Shown: in pieces, positions 24,316 to 32,925 of the stretch
Layout of the letters: the number at the start of each line of letters is the position of its first letter
How positions within the stretch are numbered: position 1 is the stretch's first letter
Assembly: GCA_947645675.1 (NCBI GenBank)
Contig: CANSDP010000015.1
Span: 1 to 48,094, forward strand
Source of the DNA: an uncultured Bacillota bacterium
Lineage (GTDB): Bacteria; Bacillota; Clostridia; Oscillospirales; Oscillospiraceae
Direction of reading: 5' to 3'
DNA length: 48,094 bases
The notes under the pieces: generated by a model
Databases searched by the model: none
Told to the model about the DNA's origin: nothing
The model's input: only the letters and a program-made list of their open reading frames with translations
Translations under genes and position numbers: made by a program

Positions 24316-25101
24316 ATGTCACTGTTCACGAATCTGTTCGGCAAAAAACCGGAGCCTCCAAAGGAGCCCGATACCAAGGCCGGTCCGGGCGCGCCCGCGG
24401 GATTTTTCCCCCAGGGGATGGATATGTCCGACTGGGACCAGGTGTTCTCCGCCTGCCTGGGCAAGATGTACACCGTGCAGAACCGGCTGGTGGAGCTGGT
24501 GAAGGACGAGCCAAGCTGGTATGTGGACTTTGAAAAGGGTGTGCTCACCCTGGGGAAATATGAGTTTCGGCTCCAGTTCCTGGGCAGCGAGTCCTATGTG
24601 TCCAACTCCTGGCTGTGGGGCTGGGAGAATATCAACAACTTCCCCGACAATCTCCTGGGACAGGCCCACATCGCCCGGACCTATGGGCAGGCCTGGGGGC
24701 TGGAGCCCCTGATCCACGCCCAGTGCGAGCTGAACGACACCTTCAACGGCCACAGCTTCTCCATGGTGGCCTGCGGAGCTCTGGCGGAGGACCGGTGCTA
24801 CTACCGCTGTCCCACCGGGAACAATCAGGGAGCCGCTTTCGTGGCCCTGTGTGAGGCCCCCAAGGAGCTCTTCGCCCCGGTGGACGGCCTCACCTTCCTC
24901 AACAGCATATCCCAGTGCATCCAGCAGTTCTATCTGGACCACAAAATCTTCGCGGAGTCCTTCCTGCGCTGGAACCAGACCCCCTTCGACTGGAACGGCG
25001 ACACCCTCACCGCCCATTTTGACCAAGACGCCGGCATCGAGTTCGAGCAGGCGGGAGAGAACTACCGAATCAAAAACCTGAGCCAGACTGTAAAGCCATA
25101 G
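24316..25101 (+). CDS. DUF6882-like protein of unknown function
   Basis: This soluble 261-residue protein has a short Pro/Lys-rich opening (GKKPEPPKEPDTKAGPG) followed by one globular domain. The pattern WLWGWENINNFPDNLLGQA at about residues 98-117 is typical of the family annotated DUF6882. No catalytic signature is visible and no signal peptide or membrane helix is present. AAGGAGA lies about eight bases before the ATG, with a good promoter upstream and a terminator straight after, so it is expressed alone. Role unknown. Confidence 0.7.
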   Translation: MSLFTNLFGKKPEPPKEPDTKAGPGAPAGFFPQGMDMSDWDQVFSACLGKMYTVQNRLVELVKDEPSWYVDFEKGVLTLGKYEFRLQFLGSESYVSNSWLWGWENINNFPDNLLGQAHIARTYGQAWGLEPLIHAQCELNDTFNGHSFSMVACGALAEDRCYYRCPTGNNQGAAFVALCEAPKELFAPVDGLTFLNSISQCIQQFYLDHKIFAESFLRWNQTPFDWNGDTLTAHFDQDAGIEFEQAGENYRIKNLSQTVKP

Positions 25102-25103
25102 CA

Positions 25104-25135
25104 AACCGGCCGCCCGTGGGGCGGCCGGTTTTTTT
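25104..25135. terminator. Bidirectional terminator
   Basis: A 12-bp perfect stem (25104-25115 with 25119-25130) is followed by TTTTTTT on the plus strand. It lies between the convergent DUF6882-like and racemase-like genes; on the minus strand the T-run after the stem is short. Confidence 0.8.
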
Positions 25136-26202
25136 CAGCGGTATTCTCTGACAAACCCCTGGGCAAAGAGCGGGTCGATATCGAAGCAGGCCAGGTCGCC
25201 GGTGGAGCATTTCAGATTAGTGACATTGAGGAGGGTCTCGGTGGCGCCGATGGAGCCGATGACCCTGGCCCGCTGGTCGCCGATGCGGACGGTGCGGCTC
25301 TGGGACCGTCTCCAGCGCCGCCAGAGGGCCCAGAAGCCGGTCTCCCTGGGGCGGGATACCCCCAGGCCGTTCTGGTAGCCCACGGGCAGTACGGCGACCC
25401 GCGTGGGCTTTTTCAGGACGATGGGCTTGCCGTAGCCCAGGGTGTAGCCCTTGGGAAGCCAGCGGACCTCAGCCAGCGGGGCCTCGCCGTAGCCCGCGGT
25501 TTTCAAACGGTCGTCCCGGGTGCGGCGGCACCGGCCCAGAATGGCCGACCCCACCCGCACGCCGTCCAGCCGGGCGCTGTCGCTGTGGAGCAGGGCAAAG
25601 GAGCCGGCGGCGTGGATGACCCCCGTCTCATGCTTGTCGCTGTGGATGGTGTCCAGGACCTGGTGGAATTTTTCCAGCTGATGGCTCAGCTCCGGGTCAT
25701 TGGGCTTGGCGGCGTGGAGCTGGGTGTAGATGCCCTCCAGGGCCACGTTGGGCAGGGAGCGGTAGGCCAGCAGAATTTTTTCCGGCTCGCTGGCCAGAAA
25801 GCCGCCGAAGCCCATCCCCGTGTCCACCTGGATGTGGGCGCAGGCGACGGTGGACCGGTTTTCCGCCAGGGCGTTGAGGGCCAGCCCCGTGTCCACCGAG
25901 GAGATGGTGCAGACCACGTTCAGGTCCACCAGCCGCTCCAGCTCCTCCCGGTCGGTGGTGGAGCGGAGCATGAGGATCTCCTCGTCCTCGAAGCCGGCCT
26001 GACGGAGCTTCTCCGCGTCCTTTACGTCGTAGACGGCGAAGCGGCCAATTCCCTCCGCCCGGAGCAGCTTGGCCAGGGGGACTGTCCCCGCTCCGCCGCC
26101 GTCTCCGGTGAGCACGCCGTAGATCACCGCGCCCGCCGCCCGCTCCTTGATGACGGACAGATTGTGCTTCACCACGGCCTTTTCAATGACCAGCTTGCGC
26201 AT
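25135..26202 (-). CDS. Alanine-racemase-fold protein lacking the PLP lysine
   Basis: The 355-residue sequence follows alanine racemase along its length: an opening like RKLVIEKAVVKHNLSVIKE, the VDTGMGFGG region, YTQLHAA, VRVGSAILG, LGYGKP, VAVLPVGYQNG. The key residues differ, however. Where family members have VVKANAYGHG this protein has VIYGVLTGDG, putting Tyr28 at the PLP-binding lysine. The arginine of GMxR is Phe. CMD in the second-subunit motif is replaced (IGSIGATETLLNVT). The LGYG tyrosine remains. It is probably not a racemase; a PLP-free regulatory or binding role is possible. AAAGGGGG lies nine bases before the ATG. Confidence 0.8.
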   Translation of the reverse strand: MRKLVIEKAVVKHNLSVIKERAAGAVIYGVLTGDGGGAGTVPLAKLLRAEGIGRFAVYDVKDAEKLRQAGFEDEEILMLRSTTDREELERLVDLNVVCTISSVDTGLALNALAENRSTVACAHIQVDTGMGFGGFLASEPEKILLAYRSLPNVALEGIYTQLHAAKPNDPELSHQLEKFHQVLDTIHSDKHETGVIHAAGSFALLHSDSARLDGVRVGSAILGRCRRTRDDRLKTAGYGEAPLAEVRWLPKGYTLGYGKPIVLKKPTRVAVLPVGYQNGLGVSRPRETGFWALWRRWRRSQSRTVRIGDQRARVIGSIGATETLLNVTNLKCSTGDLACFDIDPLFAQGFVREYR

Positions 26203-26254
26203 ATGGATAGCCCCCTTTTTCTATCTGGGAATGATCATCATGTTGTATTTAACT

Positions 26255-26283
26255 ATTTTACCACTCTTTGAGAAAAATAGCAA
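26255..26283 (-). promoter_or_regulatory. Promoter of the racemase-like gene
   Basis: TTGCTA (26278-26283), 17 bases, then TAAAAT (26255-26260) on the minus strand. The -35 lies just beyond the typA terminator stem. Confidence 0.65.
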
Positions 26284-26290
26284 TAAAATT

Positions 26291-26323
26291 AGCGGACCCT
26301 CCGGTTATTTTGGAGAGTCCGCT
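26291..26323 (-). terminator. typA terminator
   Basis: A 12-bp stem with one G-T pair (26312-26323 with 26291-26302) is followed on the minus strand by AATTTTATTGC. It starts five bases after the typA stop. Confidence 0.7.
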
Positions 26324-26327
26324 GCTA

Positions 26328-28157
26328 TCAGCCTTTTTTCTTGGAGGCCTCCCGCATGCGGGCGCTGTGGTCAAGGAGGCGCTTGCGCAGGCGGAGGTTT
26401 TCGGGGGTACACTCCAGCAGCTCGTCGTCGGCCAGGAACTCCAGGCACTGCTCCAGGGAGAGGGTGCGGGGGGTGACCAGGCGCAGGGCCTCGTCGGACC
26501 CGGAGGCCCGCATGTTGGTCAGCTGCTTCTTTTTACACACGTTGACCGAGATATCCTCCGCCTTGGGACACTCGCCCACGATCATGCCGCCGTAGACCGG
26601 GGTGCCCGGCCCGATGAACAGGGAACCCCGCTCCTGGGCGTTGAACAGGCCGTAGGTGACCGCCTCGCCCGTCTCGAAAGCCACCAGGGAGCCGGTGGAC
26701 CGGCGGCTGATCTCCCCCTTTACGGGGGCGTAGGAGTCAAAGACGGAGGCCATGATGCCCTCGCCCTTGGTGTCAGTGAGGAACTCGCTGCGGTAGCCGA
26801 ACAGGCCCCGGGCGGGCACCAGGAACTCCAGCTTGGTGCGGTTTCCCACCGGATTCATGGTGACGAACTCCCCCTTGCGGGAGCCCAGCTTCTCCATCAC
26901 GGCCCCCACGTAGTCGGTGGGCACATCAATCACTACCCGCTCGATGGGCTCGCACTTCACCCCGTCCACCTCCTGATAGAGGACGCGGGGGGGAGAGACC
27001 TGAAGCTCATAGCCCTCCCGGCGCATGGTCTCGATGAGGATGGACAGGGACATCTCCCCCCGGCCGGCCACATTGAAGGAGTCGGTGGCCCCCTCCATCT
27101 CTGAGACCTTCAGGGACACGTCCTTCAGCGTCTCCCGGAAGAGCCGGTCCCGGAGCTGGCGGCTGGTGACGAACTTGCCCTCCCGGCCGGCGAAGGGGGA
27201 GTCGTTGACAGAGAAGGTCATCTCAATGGTGGGGGCGGAGATCTGGACGAACTCAATGGGCTCCACCGCGTCAGGGACGCAGATGGTGTCGCCGATGGTC
27301 ACATCGCCGATGCCGCTGAGGGCGATAATGCTGCCGGCGGAGGCCTCCTGGACGGGGACCTTGGCCAGGCCGTCAAACTCATACAGGGCGGTGGCCTTGG
27401 CCTTCACAGGGGCGGCGTCGGGATGGTGGTAGTTGCATACCGCGATCTCCTGGTTCTGTCTGATGACGCCCCGCTCGATCCGGCCAATGGCGATGCGGCC
27501 CACGAACTCATTGTAGTCGATGGAGGAGACCAGCATCTGGAAGGGGGCGTCCACCTCTGCCTCGGGGGCGGGGATATAGTCCAGAATGGTGTCGAAGAGG
27601 GGCTTCAAGTCGCTGCCGGCCACGTCGGGCTGGACGGAGGCGGTGCCCTGCCGGCCGGAACAGAAGAGCATGGGGGAGTCCAGCTGCTCGTCAGTGGCGT
27701 CCAGGTCCAGCAGCAGCTCCAGACACTCGTCCACCACCTCATAAACCCGCTGGTCGGGACGGTCGATCTTGTTCACCACCACGATTACCTTATGGCCCAG
27801 CTCCAGGGCCTTCGACAGGACGAACCGGGTCTGAGGCATGGGGCCCTCGGCGGCGTCGACCAGAAGGATAACGCCATTTACCATCTTTAAAATGCGCTCC
27901 ACCTCGCCGCCGAAGTCGGCGTGGCCCGGGGTGTCCACAATGTTAATCTTCACGTCGCCGTACTGCACGGCGGTGTTCTTGGCGGTGATGGTAATGCCTC
28001 TCTCCCGCTCCAAGTCGCCGGAGTCCATCACCCGGTCGGCTACCGCCTGATTCTCCCGGTAAACGCCGGACTGCTTCAACATCTCGTCCACCAGGGTGGT
28101 CTTGCCGTGGTCTACGTGGGCGATGATGGCGATATTTCTCAACTTCTCATGCTTCAT
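26328..28157 (-). CDS. typA: Ribosome-associated GTPase TypA/BipA
   Basis: TypA is a translational GTPase that aids ribosome assembly and stress adaptation. The 609-residue product has G1 [11 protein letters not shown]2 [11 protein letters not shown]3 [14 protein letters not shown] and G4 [12 protein letters not shown]-like domains and the TypA C-terminal domain follow ([31 protein letters not shown]). The start is ATG 28157, eight bases after GAGGTG. A TTG at 28172 in the same frame overlaps that site. Monocistronic, with its own promoter and terminator. Confidence 0.96.
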   Translation of the reverse strand: MKHEKLRNIAIIAHVDHGKTTLVDEMLKQSGVYRENQAVADRVMDSGDLERERGITITAKNTAVQYGDVKINIVDTPGHADFGGEVERILKMVNGVILLVDAAEGPMPQTRFVLSKALELGHKVIVVVNKIDRPDQRVYEVVDECLELLLDLDATDEQLDSPMLFCSGRQGTASVQPDVAGSDLKPLFDTILDYIPAPEAEVDAPFQMLVSSIDYNEFVGRIAIGRIERGVIRQNQEIAVCNYHHPDAAPVKAKATALYEFDGLAKVPVQEASAGSIIALSGIGDVTIGDTICVPDAVEPIEFVQISAPTIEMTFSVNDSPFAGREGKFVTSRQLRDRLFRETLKDVSLKVSEMEGATDSFNVAGRGEMSLSILIETMRREGYELQVSPPRVLYQEVDGVKCEPIERVVIDVPTDYVGAVMEKLGSRKGEFVTMNPVGNRTKLEFLVPARGLFGYRSEFLTDTKGEGIMASVFDSYAPVKGEISRRSTGSLVAFETGEAVTYGLFNAQERGSLFIGPGTPVYGGMIVGECPKAEDISVNVCKKKQLTNMRASGSDEALRLVTPRTLSLEQCLEFLADDELLECTPENLRLRKRLLDHSARMREASKKKG

Positions 28158-28199
28158 GGGAATGCACCTCAAATCTGTGGATTTCTGAATAACTAGAGC

Positions 28200-28228
28200 A
28201 TTATACCCCCATTTTCAGGAAAAATCAA
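28200..28228 (-). promoter_or_regulatory. typA promoter
   Basis: TTGATT (28223-28228), 17 bases, then perfect TATAAT (28200-28205) on the minus strand. Confidence 0.78.
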
Positions 28229-28321
28229 CACGGCCCCCGAAAAAACACATACAAAGGGAACCTTTTTTCCCTTTCTCCGTCTGTATCAAATGTAGGGTGA
28301 AGTTCTGCCCTTTCAAAAATT

Positions 28322-28394
28322 CGAACAAATTTTTGATTTCCCTCTTGACATTCTCGAACGTCTGTTATATAGTAACGGGCAGAACAAATGTTTT
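28322..28394 (+). promoter_or_regulatory. SOS-type promoter with three LexA-like boxes
   Basis: The promoter is perfect TTGACA (28345-28350), 17 bases, TATAGT (28368-28373). Three sites resemble the Gram-positive LexA box CGAACRNRYGTTYC. CGAACAAATTTTTG (28322-28335) lies before the -35. CGAACGTCTGTTAT (28355-28368) fills the spacer. AGAACAAATGTTTT (28381-28394) lies just after the start. The last two keep GAAC-N4-GTT. Site positions are ideal for repression; LexA binding itself is inferred. Confidence 0.7.
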
Positions 28395-28404
28395 GCAGGC
28401 CGAG

Positions 28405-28440
28405 AGGGGAAAGTCCGGTTTTTCGGACCGTCTTTCCCTT
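28405..28440 (+). promoter_or_regulatory. Leader hairpin before the SOS-box gene
   Basis: A stacked hairpin pairs GGGAAAG with CTTTCCC and, inside it, GTCCG with CGGAC across a T-rich loop. There is no T-run after it, so it is more likely an mRNA stability element than a terminator. Confidence 0.45.
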
Positions 28441-28478
28441 ATGATACAGCCATCACAACAACTAGGAGGGAAACCGCA

Positions 28479-28799
28479 ATGAAGACCATGTATTATCAGA
28501 CCTCTCATTTTATCAGCCACACCGATAATCTGGTGGACCTGGGGGAGTATCGCGGCAAGCTGGAGCAGGTCCAGCGGGACAGCCTGGCCCGCCGGCGGGA
28601 CCCCCTCTATGAGGAACCGGAGGCCGAAACGGCCGGGGCGGAGGAGCCGGGATTTCAGCCGGTGGTGCTCACCATGTCTCCCGGCCAGCGCCGCCGGGCC
28701 CGTCGGGACCGCCGGAGCTGGACGCTGGACGCCTGCGCCAGCCTGGCGGTGGTGCTCATGACGCTGGTCTTTGTCCTGCGGGTGATGCTCTTCGCGTAA
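28479..28799 (+). CDS. Small tail-anchored membrane protein under SOS-like control
   Basis: This 106-residue protein has a cytoplasmic region of about 80 residues, a very basic patch (RRRARRDRR, 71-79) and one C-terminal membrane helix (about 84-105). It is therefore probably tail-anchored with the N-terminus inside. AGGAGGG lies before the ATG. It is read from a promoter with three LexA-like boxes and stands alone before a terminator. Small SOS-induced membrane proteins such as YneA and SosA stop cell division. This one shares their size and control but not sequence as far as I can see, so the role is an inference. Confidence 0.75.
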   Translation: MKTMYYQTSHFISHTDNLVDLGEYRGKLEQVQRDSLARRRDPLYEEPEAETAGAEEPGFQPVVLTMSPGQRRRARRDRRSWTLDACASLAVVLMTLVFVLRVMLFA

Positions 28800-28844
28800 C
28801 CGCAATACCTTGTGTCCCCGGCACGGTTTTATGATAATTTACAA

Positions 28845-28877
28845 AAAACGCCGCGGTTTGACCTACGGCGTTTTACT
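28845..28877 (+). terminator. Terminator after the SOS-box gene
   Basis: A perfect 9-bp stem, AAAACGCCG (28845-28853) with CGGCGTTTT (28866-28874), then ACTATTT. The rest of 28800-29027 holds this hairpin and the next promoter only. Confidence 0.65.
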
Positions 28878-28925
28878 ATTTACAGTTCCTTTATAATTTT
28901 TTAGCCTGGAAGTGGAAAAAAAGAC

Positions 28926-28955
28926 TTGACAGAACGGGGCTAGACCGTTTATATT
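28926..28955 (+). promoter_or_regulatory. Promoter of the M23 peptidase gene
   Basis: Perfect TTGACA (28926-28931), 18 bases, then TATATT (28950-28955), about 70 bases before the start codon. Confidence 0.7.
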
Positions 28956-29027
28956 GTTGTTACCATTTTGTAACTCTTATTTCACGATTGTCATTTTTTG
29001 TGGGTTCATCCCAGCGAGGTAACAGCC

Positions 29028-30593
29028 ATGGAGCAACGTAAAAAAGAATCGGAGACCGCTTCCCGTGTTCAGCCCGCCAGCCAGGCCGAGACCACCGGGA
29101 GGAAGGTCCAGATCCCCCAGGACGGGCCGGAGCAGAAGACGGCCCCAGCCCGGAGCCAGGCGGAGGACGTTCTGCTCTACCTGAAGGGCTTTTCCGAGTG
29201 GGCCCGCATCCATCTGCGCCGCTGGGCCCATCTGTTCCACGGCGCCGCCGCCGGGACGCTGACCGTAGGGCCCGTCTCCTTCCTCCTGGTGGCCGGGGCC
29301 CTGGGGGCCGCTCTCACCCTGACCACCCTGTATTCCACCAGCTACGCCGTTATCGTGGACGGTCAGGAGGTGGGCGTGGTGGCCGACCAGAGCGTGGTGG
29401 ACGAGGCCATTCAGATGGTGGAGACCCGGGGCAGCGAGCTGCTGGGCTACGACTATCAGGTGGACGGCAATATTGACTACAGCTTTACCCTCAGCCTGAA
29501 AAGCGATCTGAGCCAGCCCCAGGACATCAGCAACTATTTTTACAGCCAGCTCAACGAGCTCAGCGATCAGCTGCGGGCCTATGAGGTCTCGGTGGACGGC
29601 CGGGCCATCGGTACCGTCCGGGACCGGGACGCCCTCAATGCCATGCTGGAGGAGTTCAAGGCTCAGTTTGTCAATGAGAACACCGTCTCCTCCAGCTTTG
29701 TGGAGAGCGTCACCGTCAGCGATGTCTACGCGGTGGACGAGCTGATGACCCCCGAGGAGCTGCGGGCCGCCCTGGAGGCCAACACCACCGGCGAAACTAC
29801 CTACACTGTGGTCCGGGGGGACACCTACAATGGCATCGCCTACGCCAACGACATGTCCCTCAGCGACCTGATGGCCCTGAACCCCGAGGCCAGCATCAAC
29901 CGGCTGATGGTGGGCGATGTGCTCAACGTGAAGGAGATCATCCCCACCCTGTCCGTTCGAACCACCGAGCGGGTCACCTACAGCGAGCCCATCCCCTGCC
30001 CCGTGGAGGAGCAGGAGGACAGCTCCATGTATAAGGGCGACTCCAAGGTTCTGGTTCAGGGCGAGGAGGGGGAGGCCATGGTGTCCGCCGATGTGACCTA
30101 CGTCAACGGCGTCGAGAAGGAGCGGAAGGTCACCGGCTCCTCCACCCTGCGGGAGCCCACTGTCACCGTCAAGGCCGTGGGCACCAAGGAGAAGCCCAAG
30201 ACCGCCTCCACGGGCAAGTATATCTGGCCTGTGAGCAGCCACCGGATCAACTCCTATTTCGGCAACCGGAAGATCTTTGGCAAGAGCGGCTTCCACTCCG
30301 GCATTGACCTCCACGCCTCCTATGGAGAGACCGTCAAGGCCGCCGACGGCGGCACCGTCACCAAGGCGGGCACCAGCGGCGGCTACGGCAAGCTGGTGGT
30401 CATCCGCCACGACAACGGCACCGAGACCTACTACGCCCACAACTCCAGCCTGCTGGTCTCCGTCGGCCAGAAGGTCTATCAGGGGCAGGCCATCGCCAAG
30501 GCGGGCAGTACCGGCCGGTCCTCCGGCGTCCACTGCCACTTTGAGGTCCGCATCCGCGGCACCGCCGTCAACCCCCTGAACTATCTGAAATAA
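29028..30593 (+). CDS. Membrane-anchored LysM/G5/M23 metallopeptidase
   Basis: This 521-residue cell-wall enzyme has, in order: a hydrophilic cytoplasmic tail (1-78), one membrane helix (about 80-102), and an outer stalk with repeated VDG motifs. A LysM domain follows (YTVVRGDTYNGIAYANDMSL; INRLMVGDVLNV). A G5-like domain (SVRTTERVTYSEPIPC) and a C-terminal M23 LytM domain complete it. The zinc ligands are in GFHSGIDLHA and GVHCHFEV, both intact, so it is probably an active endopeptidase. ATG 29028 follows GAGGT; a GTG 30 bases earlier lacks a site. Size and order match other clostridial wall hydrolases. Confidence 0.92.
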   Translation: MEQRKKESETASRVQPASQAETTGRKVQIPQDGPEQKTAPARSQAEDVLLYLKGFSEWARIHLRRWAHLFHGAAAGTLTVGPVSFLLVAGALGAALTLTTLYSTSYAVIVDGQEVGVVADQSVVDEAIQMVETRGSELLGYDYQVDGNIDYSFTLSLKSDLSQPQDISNYFYSQLNELSDQLRAYEVSVDGRAIGTVRDRDALNAMLEEFKAQFVNENTVSSSFVESVTVSDVYAVDELMTPEELRAALEANTTGETTYTVVRGDTYNGIAYANDMSLSDLMALNPEASINRLMVGDVLNVKEIIPTLSVRTTERVTYSEPIPCPVEEQEDSSMYKGDSKVLVQGEEGEAMVSADVTYVNGVEKERKVTGSSTLREPTVTVKAVGTKEKPKTASTGKYIWPVSSHRINSYFGNRKIFGKSGFHSGIDLHASYGETVKAADGGTVTKAGTSGGYGKLVVIRHDNGTETYYAHNSSLLVSVGQKVYQGQAIAKAGSTGRSSGVHCHFEVRIRGTAVNPLNYLK

Positions 30594-30600
30594 CGCGCAA

Positions 30601-30628
30601 ACCCGGCCCCCTCAGCGGGGGGCCGGGT
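30601..30628. terminator. Terminator between M23 and LtaS-like genes
   Basis: An 11-bp GC-rich stem (30601-30611 with 30618-30628) lies between the convergent stops. Tails are moderately T-rich on the plus strand (CATTTCATTTCC). Confidence 0.65.
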
Positions 30629-30632
30629 CATT

Positions 30633-32504
30633 TCATTTCCGGACCTCCTTCTCCCGGTAATACTGGGCCCGGAGAAAGAGGTGATAGAAGTCCAGCGCCT
30701 CACCCTCCAGGGTATCGGCGGGGGCTCCATCCAACCAGAAGAGGTCGCTGGCGTGGAGCATGGGGGTGATGTCCCGCATCTCCCGGGCCAGCTTCATGAA
30801 GCCCGGGCCCTCCCAGCCGCACTGGTCAAAGACCTCCTGCATGAGGAAGCAGGGGGAGAAGTCCCCGCCAACCCCGGTAAAGTCCCGGCCCAGCGCCTCC
30901 TTGGCGGCGGAGTTGGCCCAGATGAGATACGGGGTGGCGTAATAGTTGGCAAAGCCCTGGGGGGAGCCGTCATAGAATGGGATATCCAGCTCCTGGTACA
31001 CCGACTCCCAGTGCCCCAGCCAGGGCTTGTGGTCGCCGAAGAGAACCAGCACCACCGGCTCGTCCATCGCTTCCAGCTCCTGAGTCAGGCCGGTCATGGC
31101 CTCGATGGTGGTGGCAAGCCCGCTGAGGTAGTTGTTCAGCACATTGCAGCTCTCCTCCGTAAGGCCGGAGCCCTCGGGAGTGAGATAGACGTTCCAGTTG
31201 GAGGCGTCCAGGTCGTAGGGGCCGTGGTTCTGATAGGTCACCGAGAAGGAGAAGCAGGGGCCGTCCTGGACCCGCTCCTTCAGCTGGCCCAGCAGCTCGC
31301 CGGCTACCAGCCGGTCGGAGTCCTCCTCTGCCGTCCACTCGTCAACCAGCGCGCCGTAGTGGTTTTCCCGGAACCAGTAGTCCTGAAAGCCCAGATACTG
31401 GTTGATCCGCTCCCGGTCGTAGAACCAGCCGTAATAGGGGTGACTGCCGAAGGTCTGATAGCCTTGTTCCCGGAGATACCACACATAGGAGCTGACGGGG
31501 CCCCGGAAGGCGCCGTGGGTGGAGTAGCCGGTGAGGAAGCCCCACTCGGTGTCCACCGTGCCGGCGGCGAAGATATTGGTCAGCAGGCTGCCGGAGACCG
31601 ACCGCTCCTCCAGGGCGTGCCAGGGGGCGTAGAGCTCCGCCACGCCGGGCTGGCCGGCCAGGGGGGCGAAGTCGGTCAGGTCGCAGAAGGCCTCCAGCAT
31701 GATCCCCATGACCGACACCTTCCGCCCCTCCGGGATGTCGCTGTCAGGATACCGGCCCAGCTCCGCCTCCGCCCGTTCCCGCCGGTAGCCCGGGGGCAGG
31801 TCGGGGAACATGTCCTGGATGGAGTGGAGGAAGGAATATGTACTGCCCCGGGCCACAAAGGTCTCCTGAGCGGACCAGGGGTGGATGTAAAAAACGCTTG
31901 TGCCGGTGCCGTTGTAGGCCGACTGACTGGAGTAGGGCCCGGCGATGGCCACCGCCAGCAGGGCCAGACAGCTCAGCGCCCCGAATCCCCGCTCCCGCCG
32001 GCCCAGCGCCCCGCCGGGCATGAGAAGGGCGGCGAACAGCAGTCCTCCCGCCAGGCTGGCCAGGGCGAGAAGCAGCAGATTTGTGACCTCCAGGTCATAC
32101 CGCCCTACAATCCCCCCGGCCTCGGCGGCCAGCCGCAGGTCGGAGGCCAGAAAGGGGTCGCCCCGCAGGCCGATTTTGTAATAGTTCACCACGGCGACGC
32201 CGATGGTGGGCAGAAAGCTGCCCAGATAGCCCGCCCAGGCCCGGCGGGTGAGGAAGTAAAACAGCCAGATCAGCAGCACCGGTGCCAGCATATTCAGGGC
32301 GGTGGTGAGGGGGTTGGCATCATAGGCCTGGAGCAGCTCCAGCCGGTCCAGCCGCCCGCAGGCCCCGGCGGAAAAAAGCAGGGCCAGCCGCCCGACCCAG
32401 CAGCCCAGCCCCGTCAAGGCCAGCGCCATCCAGACGCCGTGGGCCGCGCGGAGCCGCCGCCCCGCCCCGGTGGGGGGACGCATGATGTGGTAAAGCCTCT
32501 TCAA
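30633..32504 (-). CDS. LtaS-like sulfatase-fold membrane phosphotransferase
   Basis: This 623-residue protein has five membrane helices in the first 230 residues and a large outer sulfatase-fold domain, the topology of lipoteichoic acid synthases. Motifs are GIMLEAFCDLTDF (metal), AAGTVDTEWGFLTG with the probable nucleophile threonine, GSHPYYGWFYDRE and LFGDHKPW. It probably transfers phosphoglycerol from phosphatidylglycerol to a glycolipid or glycan at the outer membrane face. The start is TTG at 32504, eight bases after AGGAGG (32512-32517); the first ATG lies seven codons further in. Exact acceptor unknown. Confidence 0.88.
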   Translation of the reverse strand: MKRLYHIMRPPTGAGRRLRAAHGVWMALALTGLGCWVGRLALLFSAGACGRLDRLELLQAYDANPLTTALNMLAPVLLIWLFYFLTRRAWAGYLGSFLPTIGVAVVNYYKIGLRGDPFLASDLRLAAEAGGIVGRYDLEVTNLLLLALASLAGGLLFAALLMPGGALGRRERGFGALSCLALLAVAIAGPYSSQSAYNGTGTSVFYIHPWSAQETFVARGSTYSFLHSIQDMFPDLPPGYRRERAEAELGRYPDSDIPEGRKVSVMGIMLEAFCDLTDFAPLAGQPGVAELYAPWHALEERSVSGSLLTNIFAAGTVDTEWGFLTGYSTHGAFRGPVSSYVWYLREQGYQTFGSHPYYGWFYDRERINQYLGFQDYWFRENHYGALVDEWTAEEDSDRLVAGELLGQLKERVQDGPCFSFSVTYQNHGPYDLDASNWNVYLTPEGSGLTEESCNVLNNYLSGLATTIEAMTGLTQELEAMDEPVVLVLFGDHKPWLGHWESVYQELDIPFYDGSPQGFANYYATPYLIWANSAAKEALGRDFTGVGGDFSPCFLMQEVFDQCGWEGPGFMKLAREMRDITPMLHASDLFWLDGAPADTLEGEALDFYHLFLRAQYYREKEVRK

Positions 32505-32525
32505 AAAGGGACCTCCTGAATGCCG

Positions 32526-32549
32526 CCCGGGCCGGAAGCCAGGCCCGGG
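32526..32549 (-). promoter_or_regulatory. Leader hairpin of the LtaS-like gene
   Basis: CCCGGGCC (32526-32533) pairs with GGCCCGGG (32542-32549) just upstream of the ribosome site. A second small inverted repeat (ATGCTGGCAGCAT, about 32555-32567) lies next to it. No convincing promoter was found. Confidence 0.35.
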
Positions 32550-32589
32550 ACCGTATGCTGGCAGCATAGCATAAATTCGACAAAAAAGG

Positions 32590-32694
32590 AAGAGGGAAAC
32601 TCCACCGAGATTCCCTCTTCCCAGCCTGTCGAAAAAGTCTGCCCCTCGGCAGACTTTTTCGACAGGCTGGGGGGCGGGCATAAAAGCCCGCCCC
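32590..32694. repeat. Cluster of three hairpins, central one a 50-bp palindrome
   Basis: Hairpin 1 is AAGAGGGAA/TTCCCTCTT (32590-32619). Hairpin 2 is a perfect 23-bp stem with a 4-base loop (32621-32670); its arms begin CCAGCCTGTCGAAAAAGTC. Hairpin 3 is GGGGCGGGC/GCCCGCCCC (32671-32694). The arms of hairpin 2 resemble the ends of the dispersed repeat core at 11282-11412. From 32695 to 32925 nothing convincing is seen. Confidence 0.7.
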
Positions 32695-32925
32695 TCTGTT
32701 ATGGTCGCACTTCGAGCGGCGAAACACTCACTTGTAACTGTCTTGCTTGTCGAGCCAAGAGAAGCTCACTGAATAAATGTCTCATTCGGGGCTGAGATAC
32801 ACCGCTGTTAGGAAGCATTTCTGCTCCTATGCCTATTATATGAGGAGAAAACCGCTTTGTCAACAGGGAATTTCTATGGAGGCAGGGGAATTGAATGAGC
32901 AAATAAAATATGAACGACGGGGGGC

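Noticed and set aside
28396-28440. GAGGGGAAAGTCCGG segment resembling the start of RNase P RNA
   Set aside because: Only about a dozen bases match, and no other RNase P helices follow before the coding start at 28479. It is better explained as a leader hairpin.
32699-32902. Minus-strand 67-codon frame and overlapping plus-strand frame 32520-32795
   Set aside because: No ribosome site, no domain, and both run through hairpin repeats. Treated as non-coding.
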